Shown here piece by piece: positions 52,682-61,594 of a DNA stretch of 64,000 nt (the stretch's first letter is position 1; the number at the start of each line of letters is the position of its first letter). The notes below the pieces were generated by a model that did no database searches, was not told where the DNA came from, and was given only the letters and a program-made list of their open reading frames with translations. The stretch comes from Croceitalea rosinachiae (GTDB lineage: Bacteria > Bacteroidota > Bacteroidia > Flavobacteriales > Flavobacteriaceae). The stretch spans positions 434,001-498,000 of the forward strand of contig NZ_JAVRHR010000001.1 in the NCBI RefSeq assembly GCF_031846445.1. The letters are read 5' to 3'. Both the position numbers and the translations under genes were made by a program.

Positions 52682-53635
52682 ATGCAAGACTATATTCCCC
52701 CAAAAAAAGAGCATTGGCATGGCAGAACATCAGACGCTGAGCTCTATTTGCATGAAAAAGTTGAATTGAAGACCATTTCTAAAATCGAAAAAAGCAAAAG
52801 CACTTTCGTTCTATTGGGTTATGCTTGCGATGAAGGTGTCAAGAGAAATCAAGGACGTATCGGTGCCAAAGGAGGCCCATTGGTAATTAGACAAGCTTTG
52901 GCGAAAATGCCGAATCACTTAGAAAAAAATGTATCATTAATTGATGCCGGTGATATCATTTGCCCCAATGGAGATTTAGAAAAAATACAAGGCGCCCTTG
53001 CTCATTTGGTTTATGAGCTTCTACAAAAAAATACAATCCCAATTCTTTTGGGTGGAGGACATGATATTGCATACGGACATTTTAACGGTATCAAAAAACA
53101 CTTGATGGAGGCCAACAAAAGACCTTCAATCGGCATTATAAACTTTGATGCCCATTTTGATTTGAGAACAGATGATCAAGGCCCCACTTCGGGCACACCT
53201 TTTTTTCAGATTGCAAACGAAAATGAACCATTTCATTATTTGTGCCTTGGCATCAGAAGTGATGCCAATGATAAAAAACTCTTTCAAACTGCCCAAGAAT
53301 CTGATGTTACCTATGTAGAAAAAAATACGTTCCGAATTCAATTCACTAAGGAAATCAACACTTGGATTCGTGCTTTTATGGAAAAAGTCAATCATGTCTA
53401 TGTTACCATTGACCTTGACGGCTTTTCATCTGCTTACGCCCCTGGTGTAAGTGCTCCCTCTCCTCTAGGTTTCTCACCAGATATTGTTTTAGAATCATTG
53501 GAGATCATTATAGCCTCAGGCAAATTGATAAGCCTAGATATTGCGGAAATGAATCCTAAATTCGATATAGACAATCAAACAGCAAAGCTTGCCGCATCAT
53601 TAGTACATACCGTAATTCACTCAGAATTTCCTTAA
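52682..53635 (+). CDS. hutG: Formimidoylglutamase
   Basis: A 317-residue arginase-family enzyme with the binuclear manganese motifs GGGHDIAYG, NFDAHFDLR and TIDLDGFS. The family acts on the formimino group of formiminoglutamate to give glutamate and formamide; this fits as the last gene of the hut operon, five bases after hutU. Length and key aspartates and histidines are intact. Confidence 0.92.
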   Translation: MQDYIPPKKEHWHGRTSDAELYLHEKVELKTISKIEKSKSTFVLLGYACDEGVKRNQGRIGAKGGPLVIRQALAKMPNHLEKNVSLIDAGDIICPNGDLEKIQGALAHLVYELLQKNTIPILLGGGHDIAYGHFNGIKKHLMEANKRPSIGIINFDAHFDLRTDDQGPTSGTPFFQIANENEPFHYLCLGIRSDANDKKLFQTAQESDVTYVEKNTFRIQFTKEINTWIRAFMEKVNHVYVTIDLDGFSSAYAPGVSAPSPLGFSPDIVLESLEIIIASGKLISLDIAEMNPKFDIDNQTAKLAASLVHTVIHSEFP

Positions 53636-53674
53636 ACAAAAAAAGCCTCCCATAAGGAAAGCCTTTCATTGGTT

Positions 53675-53712
53675 TGCACATTTTGTGCATTACCTAGTCT
53701 CAACTTAAGTTG
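53675..53712. other. Two small dyads downstream of hutG
   Basis: TGCACA-TTT-TGTGCA (53675-53689) and the 12-bp palindrome CAACTTAAGTTG (53701-53712) lie in the 117-bp gap between convergent hutG and the ROK gene. They may be part of a transcription stop or an operator. No T run supports a classical terminator. Confidence 0.3.
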
Positions 53713-53752
53713 AAACTCAACACAACGGCACAAAGATATGAAAGAAATTGTT

Positions 53753-54709
53753 CTATTTGTGTTTTTCCCAAATCAATGCGGCAGCTCCGCAAATCGCTGC
53801 AGTTTTTCCGGGCATCCCTGATTCGATAATCTTTACTTTCCCCTTATAAACATCCAATAAAAACTCATTAAAATATGTATTCAAGGGATCTAAGATCCAT
53901 TTACCACTATTGGTAAGTCCACCCATTAAAACAAAGGCTTCTGGCTGGGTAAACGCAGTAAAATTAGCTAAGGCTTGTGCCATCATTTTAGCGGTATAAT
54001 CAAAAGCTTTTATAGCAATAATATCACCTTCTTCGGCAGCTTGGGTAATTTCTTCTCCATGTAAGTCATTATAAGCAATATTTCGAAAACGGCTATCGTC
54101 CATATACTTGCTCAACATATACATTATGGTTCGCTTTAAACCTGTTGCAGAAACATAGGCTTCCAAGCCACCCCGAACACCCAGGCCAGTTAAGCGACCA
54201 TCACCAATGGTCATATCTACATGACCAAGCTCACCAGCAAAACCATCATACCCATCGATTAACTGTCCATTAGCAACAATGCCGGCACCGAAGCCAGTGC
54301 CTAAAGTAATGGCAATAAAATCAGTCATCTTACGCCCACTGCCAAAAAGCATTTCACCCAAAGCAGCTGCACTCGCGTCATTCATAATGCGCATGGGGGC
54401 ATCCATTTTTTCTTTAAACTTATCTAAAATAGGCACACTGCCTTTCCATAATAAATTGGCAGCACTTTCAATAGTACCCCGTTTACTGGAGGCATTAGGA
54501 GCCCCAATACCACAACCCAAAATGTTAGGCTTAATATCAAGCGATTTGATCAGGGTATCTACAGTTTTCTTGGTCCTTCCTAAATAATCCTCTAGTAATG
54601 GATATTCTTTCGTTCTAAAAAAATCTTGTCCATGAACATTACCATCTTTATCGACTAAACCTATTTTAGTTTTGGTTCCTCCTATATCTATTCCTACTAC
54701 TAAATCCAT
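53753..54709 (-). CDS. ROK family sugar kinase
   Basis: A 318-residue protein with the ATP motif DIGGTKTKIGLVD, IMNDASAAALGE, LGTGFGAGIVANGQ and the ROK-type signature FAGELGHVDMTIGD. The usual zinc-site cysteines (CxCGxxGC) are absent here; the area reads GDGRLTGLGVRGG instead, as in some glucokinases of Bacteroidota. Cytosolic. Substrate is likely glucose or a related hexose. It is 172 bp downstream of the GntP gene on the same strand. Confidence 0.85.
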   Translation of the reverse strand: MDLVVGIDIGGTKTKIGLVDKDGNVHGQDFFRTKEYPLLEDYLGRTKKTVDTLIKSLDIKPNILGCGIGAPNASSKRGTIESAANLLWKGSVPILDKFKEKMDAPMRIMNDASAAALGEMLFGSGRKMTDFIAITLGTGFGAGIVANGQLIDGYDGFAGELGHVDMTIGDGRLTGLGVRGGLEAYVSATGLKRTIMYMLSKYMDDSRFRNIAYNDLHGEEITQAAEEGDIIAIKAFDYTAKMMAQALANFTAFTQPEAFVLMGGLTNSGKWILDPLNTYFNEFLLDVYKGKVKIIESGMPGKTAAICGAAALIWEKHK

Positions 54710-54881
54710 ATGTTGTTTATTGGCTACTTAAAGATAGTCGTTTTATGAAAATTTGGGTAGTACTCTTATTTTTCTTTTTGGGTAACTATCTCTGGACAAG
54801 TTCATGAGACATTCATCAGAAAACAACTTTAAATTTTCGAGGTAAGGCCCGAATCATTCCAATCTCCATTATCGCGTAAAA

Positions 54882-56216
54882 TTAAATGAAAAATGAAATG
54901 AGAAAAACCATTAAAGCCGCAAATACGCCTGTTATAAACGCCCCAAGAGTATAGAGCTTATAACCGGTTTTAATATCCATGCCTGTTAACTGGGTAACTA
55001 CCCAAAATCCACTATCATTGGCATGGGGCACTACTAAAGCTCCAGCACCGATGGCAATTACGACCATAGCTCTTTGAGCTTCCGTATCAAAACCCATAGA
55101 AACCATCAATGGAGCCATAATTGAAGCAGCTGTAATCAACGCTACGGTTGAAGAACCTTGAGCTGTTTTTATTGCTGCTGTCAATATAAAAGGTAACCAA
55201 ATACCTAAGCTAATACCTGACAATAAATGGGCAAGGGTATCACCTATCCCTGAGTTCTGAAGAATCTTACCAAAAATTCCACCAGCACCCGTTATTAAAA
55301 TTATTGAAGAAGCACTTAACAATGCCTTACCTACCCAACCTGTATCAGAAAGTAATTGCACATCAAACTTTTTAGGTAATAAAAATGACAACAAAACACC
55401 AATAATCAATGCAATAACTGGGGAACCTATAAAACCAATTAATTTGAACCAGGCTTCAACTGTATATGCATCTCCCAATAAAAAGGTGGATAATGATTTA
55501 GTCACAATTAATAAAATAGGGATTAATATGGGCAAAAATGACTTAAAAGCGCTTGGAGCTTCCAACATTTTGGTTTTAATCTGATTCTCGGATAACTCGG
55601 GGTTTGGGTCAATATAGGTTTTACCCGCAATTCTTTTAGAATAAACTATGGCTACTATTAATGACAATGCGCTCACACTAATGCCTATCAACATCACCAA
55701 ACCAATGTCGGCTTCAAGAATTGCTGCTGCTGCGATGGGGCCAGGTGTAGGCGGAACCATAACATGGGTCAATAATAGTCCTAAAGCCAAGGCCACTGCA
55801 GTACCAGCAATGGATAGTCCTGCTTTTTTAGACAATGATTTATTTAAGGGATTTAAGATGATAAACCCGCTATCAGAGAAAACAGGAATCGAAACTATGT
55901 ATCCAATAATCGCCATTGCGGCATGTATCCTCTTTTTACCTATAATTTTAAGAACTACTTCGGCCATTTTATAAGCCCCTCCTGAATTTTCTAAAAACGC
56001 ACCAATAATAACTCCCAGCAAAATGACCAAGCCTATTTTTCCGAGAGTTCCTCCGAATCCATCTTCGATGGAGGTGAGTATCAATTCAAAAGACATGTTG
56101 GCATATAGCGCATAAAAAAACGCAGCAGCCAATAATGCCAAGAATGGATGAACTTTCCACTTTACAGTTAATACTATGATCAATGCCACACTAATTAAAA
56201 GCAAAAGAATAATCAT
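54882..56216 (-). CDS. GntP family gluconate:proton symporter-like permease
   Basis: A 444-residue membrane protein with about 12 helices. Signatures include FGGTLGKIGLVILLGVIIG, SDSGFIIL, and the GntP hallmark AIKTAQGSSTVALITAASI (shown partly: TAQGSSTVALIT). The family takes up gluconate or similar sugar acids. It pairs with the ROK kinase gene downstream, so uptake and phosphorylation of an unknown sugar or sugar acid is plausible. Substrate cannot be fixed. Confidence 0.87.
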   Translation of the reverse strand: MIILLLLISVALIIVLTVKWKVHPFLALLAAAFFYALYANMSFELILTSIEDGFGGTLGKIGLVILLGVIIGAFLENSGGAYKMAEVVLKIIGKKRIHAAMAIIGYIVSIPVFSDSGFIILNPLNKSLSKKAGLSIAGTAVALALGLLLTHVMVPPTPGPIAAAAILEADIGLVMLIGISVSALSLIVAIVYSKRIAGKTYIDPNPELSENQIKTKMLEAPSAFKSFLPILIPILLIVTKSLSTFLLGDAYTVEAWFKLIGFIGSPVIALIIGVLLSFLLPKKFDVQLLSDTGWVGKALLSASSIILITGAGGIFGKILQNSGIGDTLAHLLSGISLGIWLPFILTAAIKTAQGSSTVALITAASIMAPLMVSMGFDTEAQRAMVVIAIGAGALVVPHANDSGFWVVTQLTGMDIKTGYKLYTLGAFITGVFAALMVFLISFFI

Positions 56217-56315
56217 GATTATCTATTTTCTTAGATTTCTATAAATGAACCCGTTTAAATATCTTTATTTTTTGTCAATTAAAGTAGACAACCTCTAAGT
56301 TGCAACCTAACAAAA

Positions 56316-57329
56316 ATGAAAAAAAGCATTTATTCTGTCATTTTAATTTTGACCATACTCGCTGCCTGCAATACAAAAGAAAAAAGTGATGTCAAAAGTA
56401 GCCCTGTAAAAAAATTAAGTTATCATGAGTCTTACCTGCTCGAAATAGACAAACTCCCTAAAAAAGAAAATCCGTTAAAAGACACGTTACAAATGAAGAA
56501 AATTAATGGAGGTTCTTTTATGATGGGCGGTATAAGCAATCAGGCACGGGCAGATGAACTTCCACGACATATGGAAAAAGTAAACGGATTTTGGATGGAT
56601 ATTTCTGAAGTCACCAATAGTCAATTCAGTAAGTTTATTGAAGCCACTGGCTATACAACCACAGCAGAAAGACCAGCTATCATAGAAGGAAAAACTTATG
56701 AAGCTGGATCACTGGTGTTCGATGAGTTGGATTCGGCGATATGGTGGAAATTTGAAATTGGCGCCAATTGGAAACATCCCTATGGCCCTAATAGTTCTAT
56801 TGAAGGAAAAGACAATCACCCCGTAGTTCAAGTATCTTGGTATGACGCAATGGCTTATGCCCACTGGGCAGGAAAACAACTACCTACAGAAACGGAATGG
56901 GAATATGCTGCCAAAGGCGGTACTGAAGACCTGAAGTATTTCTGGGGTGATGAATTTTCAAAAGCCACACGGAGTGCAAACTTCTTTCAGGGCGATTTTC
57001 CAGTTCAAAACAGTAATCAAGATGGCTACATAAAAACCGCTCCCATAAAAACATTTTCAAACAACGGTTATGGCTTATTTGATATGGCAGGTAATGTCTG
57101 GGAGTGGTGTTTAGACACCTATTACCCGAACGCCTACACCTTACTGGATAAGCGTGAGAATGGTTATTTTAAAAAATACCATAATGAAAAACAACAAAAA
57201 GTAGTTCGAGGTGGTTCTTTTCTTTGTGCAGAAAGCTATTGTACTGGTTATCGGCTAGCCGCCAGAATGAGCTCAACGCCAGATACCGGTCTTGAACATA
57301 CGGGGTTTCGATGTATATTGAGGGAATAA
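56316..57329 (+). CDS. Lipoprotein with formylglycine-generating-enzyme (SUMF1/FGE) domain
   Basis: A 337-residue protein with a lipoprotein signal ending LAAC (C18). The FGE-sulfatase fold spans about 65-337: INGGSFMMGG, GFWMDISEVTNSQF, PVVQVSWYDAMAYAHW, LPTETEWEYAAKGG, GNVWEWCLD. Both copper-site cysteines of active FGE are present, C304 and C309 in GGSFLCAESYCTGYR. So it could oxidise a sulfatase cysteine to formylglycine in the periplasm, while many family relatives without this pair are not FGE. No sulfatase gene is in the window. Confidence 0.85.
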   Translation: MKKSIYSVILILTILAACNTKEKSDVKSSPVKKLSYHESYLLEIDKLPKKENPLKDTLQMKKINGGSFMMGGISNQARADELPRHMEKVNGFWMDISEVTNSQFSKFIEATGYTTTAERPAIIEGKTYEAGSLVFDELDSAIWWKFEIGANWKHPYGPNSSIEGKDNHPVVQVSWYDAMAYAHWAGKQLPTETEWEYAAKGGTEDLKYFWGDEFSKATRSANFFQGDFPVQNSNQDGYIKTAPIKTFSNNGYGLFDMAGNVWEWCLDTYYPNAYTLLDKRENGYFKKYHNEKQQKVVRGGSFLCAESYCTGYRLAARMSSTPDTGLEHTGFRCILRE

Positions 57330-57359
57330 AAAAAGCTCTTAATTTCTTAAGAGCTTTTT
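57330..57359 (+). terminator. Terminator after the FGE-domain gene
   Basis: AAAAAGCTCTTAA (57330-57342) pairs perfectly with TTAAGAGCTTTTT (57347-57359) around TTTC, directly after the stop codon. Confidence 0.88.
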
Positions 57360-57572
57360 ACGTTCTGGTAGGGACTCAAACTTTTTGCTGAAACATCCTG
57401 TATTAAAGGCCTGTCAGATGGTCGTTTGTTTAAACGTTAGTAACGGTCATGTGTTTGACATCTCCACTTAACATAAATAATATTTTTTATGTCGTTGAAC
57501 CGAAGTTAGCGAATCAGGCTGGAATTTACGAGTGGAAATTCCGTCCGCAGCTATACAATATGTTGGTAAACG
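57360..57572. other. Structured intergenic stretch with short repeats
   Basis: No gene found. GGAATTT (57521-57527) and AAATTCC (57536-57542) form a stem. TAAACGTTA occurs at 57431-57439 and again at 57567-57575. On the minus strand the segment next to the terminator (TTTGAGTCCCTACCAGAACG) looks like the 3' end of a tRNA without its partner half. Possibly decayed repeat or cassette DNA. Confidence 0.35.
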
Positions 57573-57746
57573 TTATTTATCTCCTTTAATTACAAAATAA
57601 CTATAACCTCTGCTATCAGATTCTTCTTCTGCCAAGTAATAGTCCAATAGTTGCTTGTCTTCTTGAATAATCCTTTTACTTTCTTTTGAACAGCCCAACA
57701 ATCCAAAAAGTATAGCTACTGAAAGTATTGACTTTAAGTATTTCAA
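57573..57746 (-). CDS. Small lipoprotein
   Basis: I prefer the TTG start at 57746, giving MKYLKSILSVAIL with a lipobox LLGC (C19) and a 57-residue product; a GTG at 57767 would add seven residues. The mature part is short, acidic and without recognised domain (EDKQLLDYYLAEEESD). Both starts are non-ATG, which lowers confidence. The GTTGTGAAA pair upstream suggests it is expressed with the EPS and H-NOX genes. Function unknown. Confidence 0.5.
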   Translation of the reverse strand: MKYLKSILSVAILFGLLGCSKESKRIIQEDKQLLDYYLAEEESDSRGYSYFVIKGDK

Positions 57747-57831
57747 TATTTTTCTCTTACAAATCACTAATTAAAAATTAGTTTCAACATACCACGATAA
57801 ATAGTCTTAAAAATTAGGGTTGCTATAATTT

Positions 57832-57860
57832 GTTGTGAAATGTATGTTATTGTTGTGAGT
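57832..57860 (-). promoter_or_regulatory. GTTGTGAAA repeat pair before the small lipoprotein gene
   Basis: GTTGTGAAA (57832-57840) and GTTGTGAGT (57852-57860) lie 20 bp apart. On the minus strand TATTTATC (57803-57796) lies 28 bp downstream, only a loose -7 match. The pair may also affect the AraC gene on the plus strand. Confidence 0.45.
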
Positions 57861-57959
57861 TGCGAAAAGTATATTCTTATTCATTTCTTGAATTTTAGTT
57901 TGCCCTTCAAAAATGTTAATTTTGTAGTTAACCGTAATTCATAATACCCTAAATATTTT

Positions 57960-59147
57960 TTGTTTCCAGATTTTAACATTTACAGTACACCATTATTATT
58001 TCTTTCTTTACAAGGCATAATCTTTACGTTACTTCTATTTCAAAGATACTATAAGTCCAAAAATATTTCTGACTTATTCCTAGCTCTCATATTACTTATC
58101 ACTTGCTATCATCAAACCAGTTACACTATTGGTTTTATGTCTTGGTATGATACATTCAGAAATACTAAAGTAAACTACTATTTAGTACCTCTATCATTAG
58201 CACTAGCCCCATTAATTTATTTTTATATAATATCAGTCACCAATCCAAAAAAAGGATTTAACAGAAAGCATCTGCTACATTTTATCCCTGTATTGATACT
58301 TATTGCTATAAGGGCGTTCATTTTGGTCTATGATGCTAATCAAATTGGTTTCGCCGATACTCAAAATGGCTACCTGGTAATTAATTTTAAATGGAAGTTT
58401 TTGGACCCTGTTGTCACATTAACATCTACATTCCAGATGTTAATTTACTTAGTGCTCTCTTTTCAATTACTATTTAACTATAAGGAAAAAATACAACAAT
58501 ACTTTTCAAACACATACAAGATTGAGCTTAGATGGCTTAGAAACTTTTTGGTTATCTATACAATTCTTTACGTATATCATAACGTACAGAATGTGATAGA
58601 CGAAACTATTGTAAATCTTAGTTGGATTCAAGAATGGTGGTACTATTTGCTGTCGGGATTAATTATTATCTATGTTGGAATTAAAGGGTTCTATACCAAT
58701 TTATCTGCCTTAAAAGGTGTTGAAATTGGTTCTTTTTTAAAAGAAGAAAAAAGAGACTCTATTCAAAATCTTAAGCAAGAAGTCGCGCCAATCGAACTAT
58801 CTGAAAAGCTGCAATGTGCAAAGACAGATTTAGAACACTATTTCGCTAGTAACAGACCCTTTTTGGAACCAGATTTGACACTGGTCATTTTAGCAAATAA
58901 ATTATCTATCTCTCGCGAAGAACTCTCAGAAACCATTAATAAAGGATTTCACCTAAAGTTTAATGACTTTATAAATGGTTATAGAATCGAAGAGTTTAAA
59001 ACCAAATTATCAGAAGGTCAGCACAAGCAACTATCGCTTATCGGAATTGCATATGAATGCGGTTTTAATAGTAAACCAACCTTTAATCGAGCTTTTAAGA
59101 AAGCCACTAACAAATCCCCTTCCGAATACTTGCGAACACTAATGTAA
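57960..59147 (+). CDS. Membrane-bound AraC family regulator
   Basis: A 395-residue protein with seven hydrophobic segments in residues 10-245 and a C-terminal AraC helix-turn-helix pair (about 290-395: LVILANKLSISREELSETI, then the second motif IAYECGFNSKPTFNRAFKKATNKSPSEY in part as GFNSKPTFNRAFKK). TTG 57960 is the only start near the previous in-frame stop; the first internal ATG would remove two membrane segments. It probably senses an envelope signal and controls the genes that follow it. Signal unknown. Confidence 0.78.
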   Translation: MFPDFNIYSTPLLFLSLQGIIFTLLLFQRYYKSKNISDLFLALILLITCYHQTSYTIGFMSWYDTFRNTKVNYYLVPLSLALAPLIYFYIISVTNPKKGFNRKHLLHFIPVLILIAIRAFILVYDANQIGFADTQNGYLVINFKWKFLDPVVTLTSTFQMLIYLVLSFQLLFNYKEKIQQYFSNTYKIELRWLRNFLVIYTILYVYHNVQNVIDETIVNLSWIQEWWYYLLSGLIIIYVGIKGFYTNLSALKGVEIGSFLKEEKRDSIQNLKQEVAPIELSEKLQCAKTDLEHYFASNRPFLEPDLTLVILANKLSISREELSETINKGFHLKFNDFINGYRIEEFKTKLSEGQHKQLSLIGIAYECGFNSKPTFNRAFKKATNKSPSEYLRTLM

Positions 59148-59267
59148 CACACTTTATTTAGATGAAATGATACGTCTCAATTCGTGGATGATACCTCATT
59201 ACCACAAGTTGAAACCCTAAAAATGTATGTTCTTCGGACTTTTGACTTGTTCAATAAAAACATACTT

Positions 59268-61580
59268 ATGAAATTGTTATTAGAAAAACTTACTAGATCT
59301 ACAAGGCAATCAAATTTACCAAATGATATAGCTATTGCCATACCGCGCGTATTTTGTGGATTGTTATTGGCATTTAGTTTGGGAGCATCAAAATTTGGGA
59401 TGCCTTGGTCACCAGAAGCTTCTAATCTATCATTATTTGAGGTGTCCGATTGGTTTGTAGAGGACGTTTCAAACTTCGGAGGGATATTTGCTGCACTTCC
59501 TCTTCTATTCGCTTGGTTAGCTGCCGCATCTGAAGCTATTGGTGGCTTATGTTTAGCCTTAGGCTTAAAAACAAGAGTTTCATCATTCTTTCTTATAGTT
59601 ACAATGCTTGTTGCCATTTTCTTTCAGCAATGGGATAATGGTCTTTGGGCAATGCTACCAGCTTTAGGTTTTTTATGGGTGAGTCTTTATAATTTAATTA
59701 TGGGCTCTGGTCGTTTAGGACTTGATTACATCATAAGTAATAGGTTAAAAAACGATAGACTTTTAACAACACCTATTAACCAAATAAACGGCAGAGTAAA
59801 GACCGTTGGACATATTCTTGTTTTTCTGATGATATGTACTGCAGATGCACAAGAGAAAAATGTATCCTTTAAAGTAGATACAAAAAACTTTGAAGATGTA
59901 AACACTGTTTCAATCAGAGGAAATATTGCACCGCTTTCCCAAAAAGAAGATTATAAACTTGTAGATAATGATGGAGATGGAGTCTACGAAGCTTCTATTG
60001 ATTTCAATACTTCTAAACGTAATGTAAAATTCAAATTCTTAATTAATGGTCAAGCCGAGTTACAAGGTTCGGACAATAGGGTTATTTGGTTTAAAGACGA
60101 GCCAGTATCAGGAAATTATATATACAACGAGTTTAATTATTACAACCAAGAAGAACTAGATAAATTAGTATTTACTGATAAGCAAATTGAAGAAGATATA
60201 GCTGTCTTAAAAGAAATTGTACAATATATACACCCTAATGTTTACAAGTTTAGAGACTCTATTGCATTACAAGAGGACTTTCAACTTTTAGAAGAAGAAA
60301 TGAAGCGCAATCCCGAGCTGACTAAAGTTTATGGTGCTGTATCAAAATTTGCAGCAAAAATTAAGTGTAGCCATACGTTCACAAATCCTTGGAATCAGGG
60401 CGGGTTTATGGAAAAGGCTAATTTTTATCACCCAGATAAAATTCCATTCACCTTCAACAGAATTGGAAAACGTCTATTCATTGACAAAAACGCTTCCGAA
60501 AACACACAGTTAAGAAAAGGATTAGAGATAATCACTATCAATCATATAGCTACTGATGATGTGTTATCAAGATTAGCTGAATATGTAACATCAGACGGTA
60601 ATAACTATGAAAAGAAACTAGAACGTTTAGCAGTTACAGGAGAAGAAAAGTTTTCGATGTTCGATATTTTCTACCCTATTGAATTTGGTACCCAAAAGAC
60701 ATTTTCGCTTCGCTTAAAGGATTTAAATACTGGTAAAGAATCTCAAGCAGTGGTAAACTCAATTTCTAAAACAAATAGAACAAAACTACTGATAGAGCGC
60801 TACGGAAAATTGGATACATCTGTAAAAGATGGATGGAATTTTGAAATAATCAATAAGGATATTGCCAGACTTTCTATTAAGTCCTTCTCTGTACATCGTA
60901 ACGAATTTGATTGGAAAGCTTATTTAGATAATGTATTTATACAGCTTAACGACAAGTCAATTCCAAATTTCATCATCGATATACGAGGAAATGAGGGTGG
61001 ACAAGGCGAGGTAGGTCAATACATATTGGAACGAGTTGTACAAAAACAGTTGAAAGTTACAGCAATGCAGTCTTCTGTTCGGTATTTAAATATTCCATCA
61101 GGCTTCAAAAACCACATAAATACTTGGGCCAAGTTTCCATATGATTTCAATGGAAAGATTGAAACACAAAAAGAGGGAAGATATTTCTTAAAAGAGAAAT
61201 ACTCGGTAGGTGAAAAAATAATGAAACCAAAAAAAGACAACTATAATGGTAAGGTTTTCTTAATGACGGATGCCTCAAACAGTTCTGCAACTCATTTAAT
61301 GGCAACGTATGCAAAACAAATGGATAACATAACATTAGTTGGTCAAGAAACTGGAGGTAATCAATTGGGTACTAACGGTGGTTATATGTTCTTTTTACGA
61401 TTACCTAATACAAAGGTTGAACTGGATATTCCAGTAATACATCAATATGTCCCCACGAGCCAAAAACCTATAGATGGAGGTGTTAAACCACACATCTCTA
61501 TTGAGAAAAACGCACAGGACTTTATTAATAATCAGGATACTGAACTTAACACACTAATAACCTTAATTAAAACAAAATAA
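59268..61580 (+). CDS. DoxX-like membrane domain fused to an S41-type peptidase
   Basis: I use ATG 59268 (770 residues), where the DoxX-like part starts; earlier in-frame starts add an unrelated hydrophilic leader. Residues about 15-155 hold four hydrophobic helices of a DoxX fold. At about 180-200 a second signal-like stretch (GHILVFLMICTADAQ) is followed by a CBM48-like beta-domain (about 205-285) and an S41 domain (about 310-755) with FIIDIRGNEGGQ, the probable catalytic serine in ASNSSATHL and GQETGGNQLG. It looks like two genes joined. Role probably in envelope proteolysis; substrate unknown. Confidence 0.75.
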   Translation: MKLLLEKLTRSTRQSNLPNDIAIAIPRVFCGLLLAFSLGASKFGMPWSPEASNLSLFEVSDWFVEDVSNFGGIFAALPLLFAWLAAASEAIGGLCLALGLKTRVSSFFLIVTMLVAIFFQQWDNGLWAMLPALGFLWVSLYNLIMGSGRLGLDYIISNRLKNDRLLTTPINQINGRVKTVGHILVFLMICTADAQEKNVSFKVDTKNFEDVNTVSIRGNIAPLSQKEDYKLVDNDGDGVYEASIDFNTSKRNVKFKFLINGQAELQGSDNRVIWFKDEPVSGNYIYNEFNYYNQEELDKLVFTDKQIEEDIAVLKEIVQYIHPNVYKFRDSIALQEDFQLLEEEMKRNPELTKVYGAVSKFAAKIKCSHTFTNPWNQGGFMEKANFYHPDKIPFTFNRIGKRLFIDKNASENTQLRKGLEIITINHIATDDVLSRLAEYVTSDGNNYEKKLERLAVTGEEKFSMFDIFYPIEFGTQKTFSLRLKDLNTGKESQAVVNSISKTNRTKLLIERYGKLDTSVKDGWNFEIINKDIARLSIKSFSVHRNEFDWKAYLDNVFIQLNDKSIPNFIIDIRGNEGGQGEVGQYILERVVQKQLKVTAMQSSVRYLNIPSGFKNHINTWAKFPYDFNGKIETQKEGRYFLKEKYSVGEKIMKPKKDNYNGKVFLMTDASNSSATHLMATYAKQMDNITLVGQETGGNQLGTNGGYMFFLRLPNTKVELDIPVIHQYVPTSQKPIDGGVKPHISIEKNAQDFINNQDTELNTLITLIKTK

Positions 61581-61594
61581 ATATAAAAAACTAA

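Noticed and set aside
53640..53672. Possible terminator after hutG
   Set aside because: AAAGCCT occurs twice as a direct repeat, not an inverted one; no stable stem with T run found.
57421..57580. Integron attC-like site
   Set aside because: One GTTRRRY-like core was seen but no matching inverse core or integrase gene; structure does not fit.
59177..59617. Antisense reading frame over the DoxX part
   Set aside because: No start context, no family resemblance, fully covered by a well-supported gene on the other strand.
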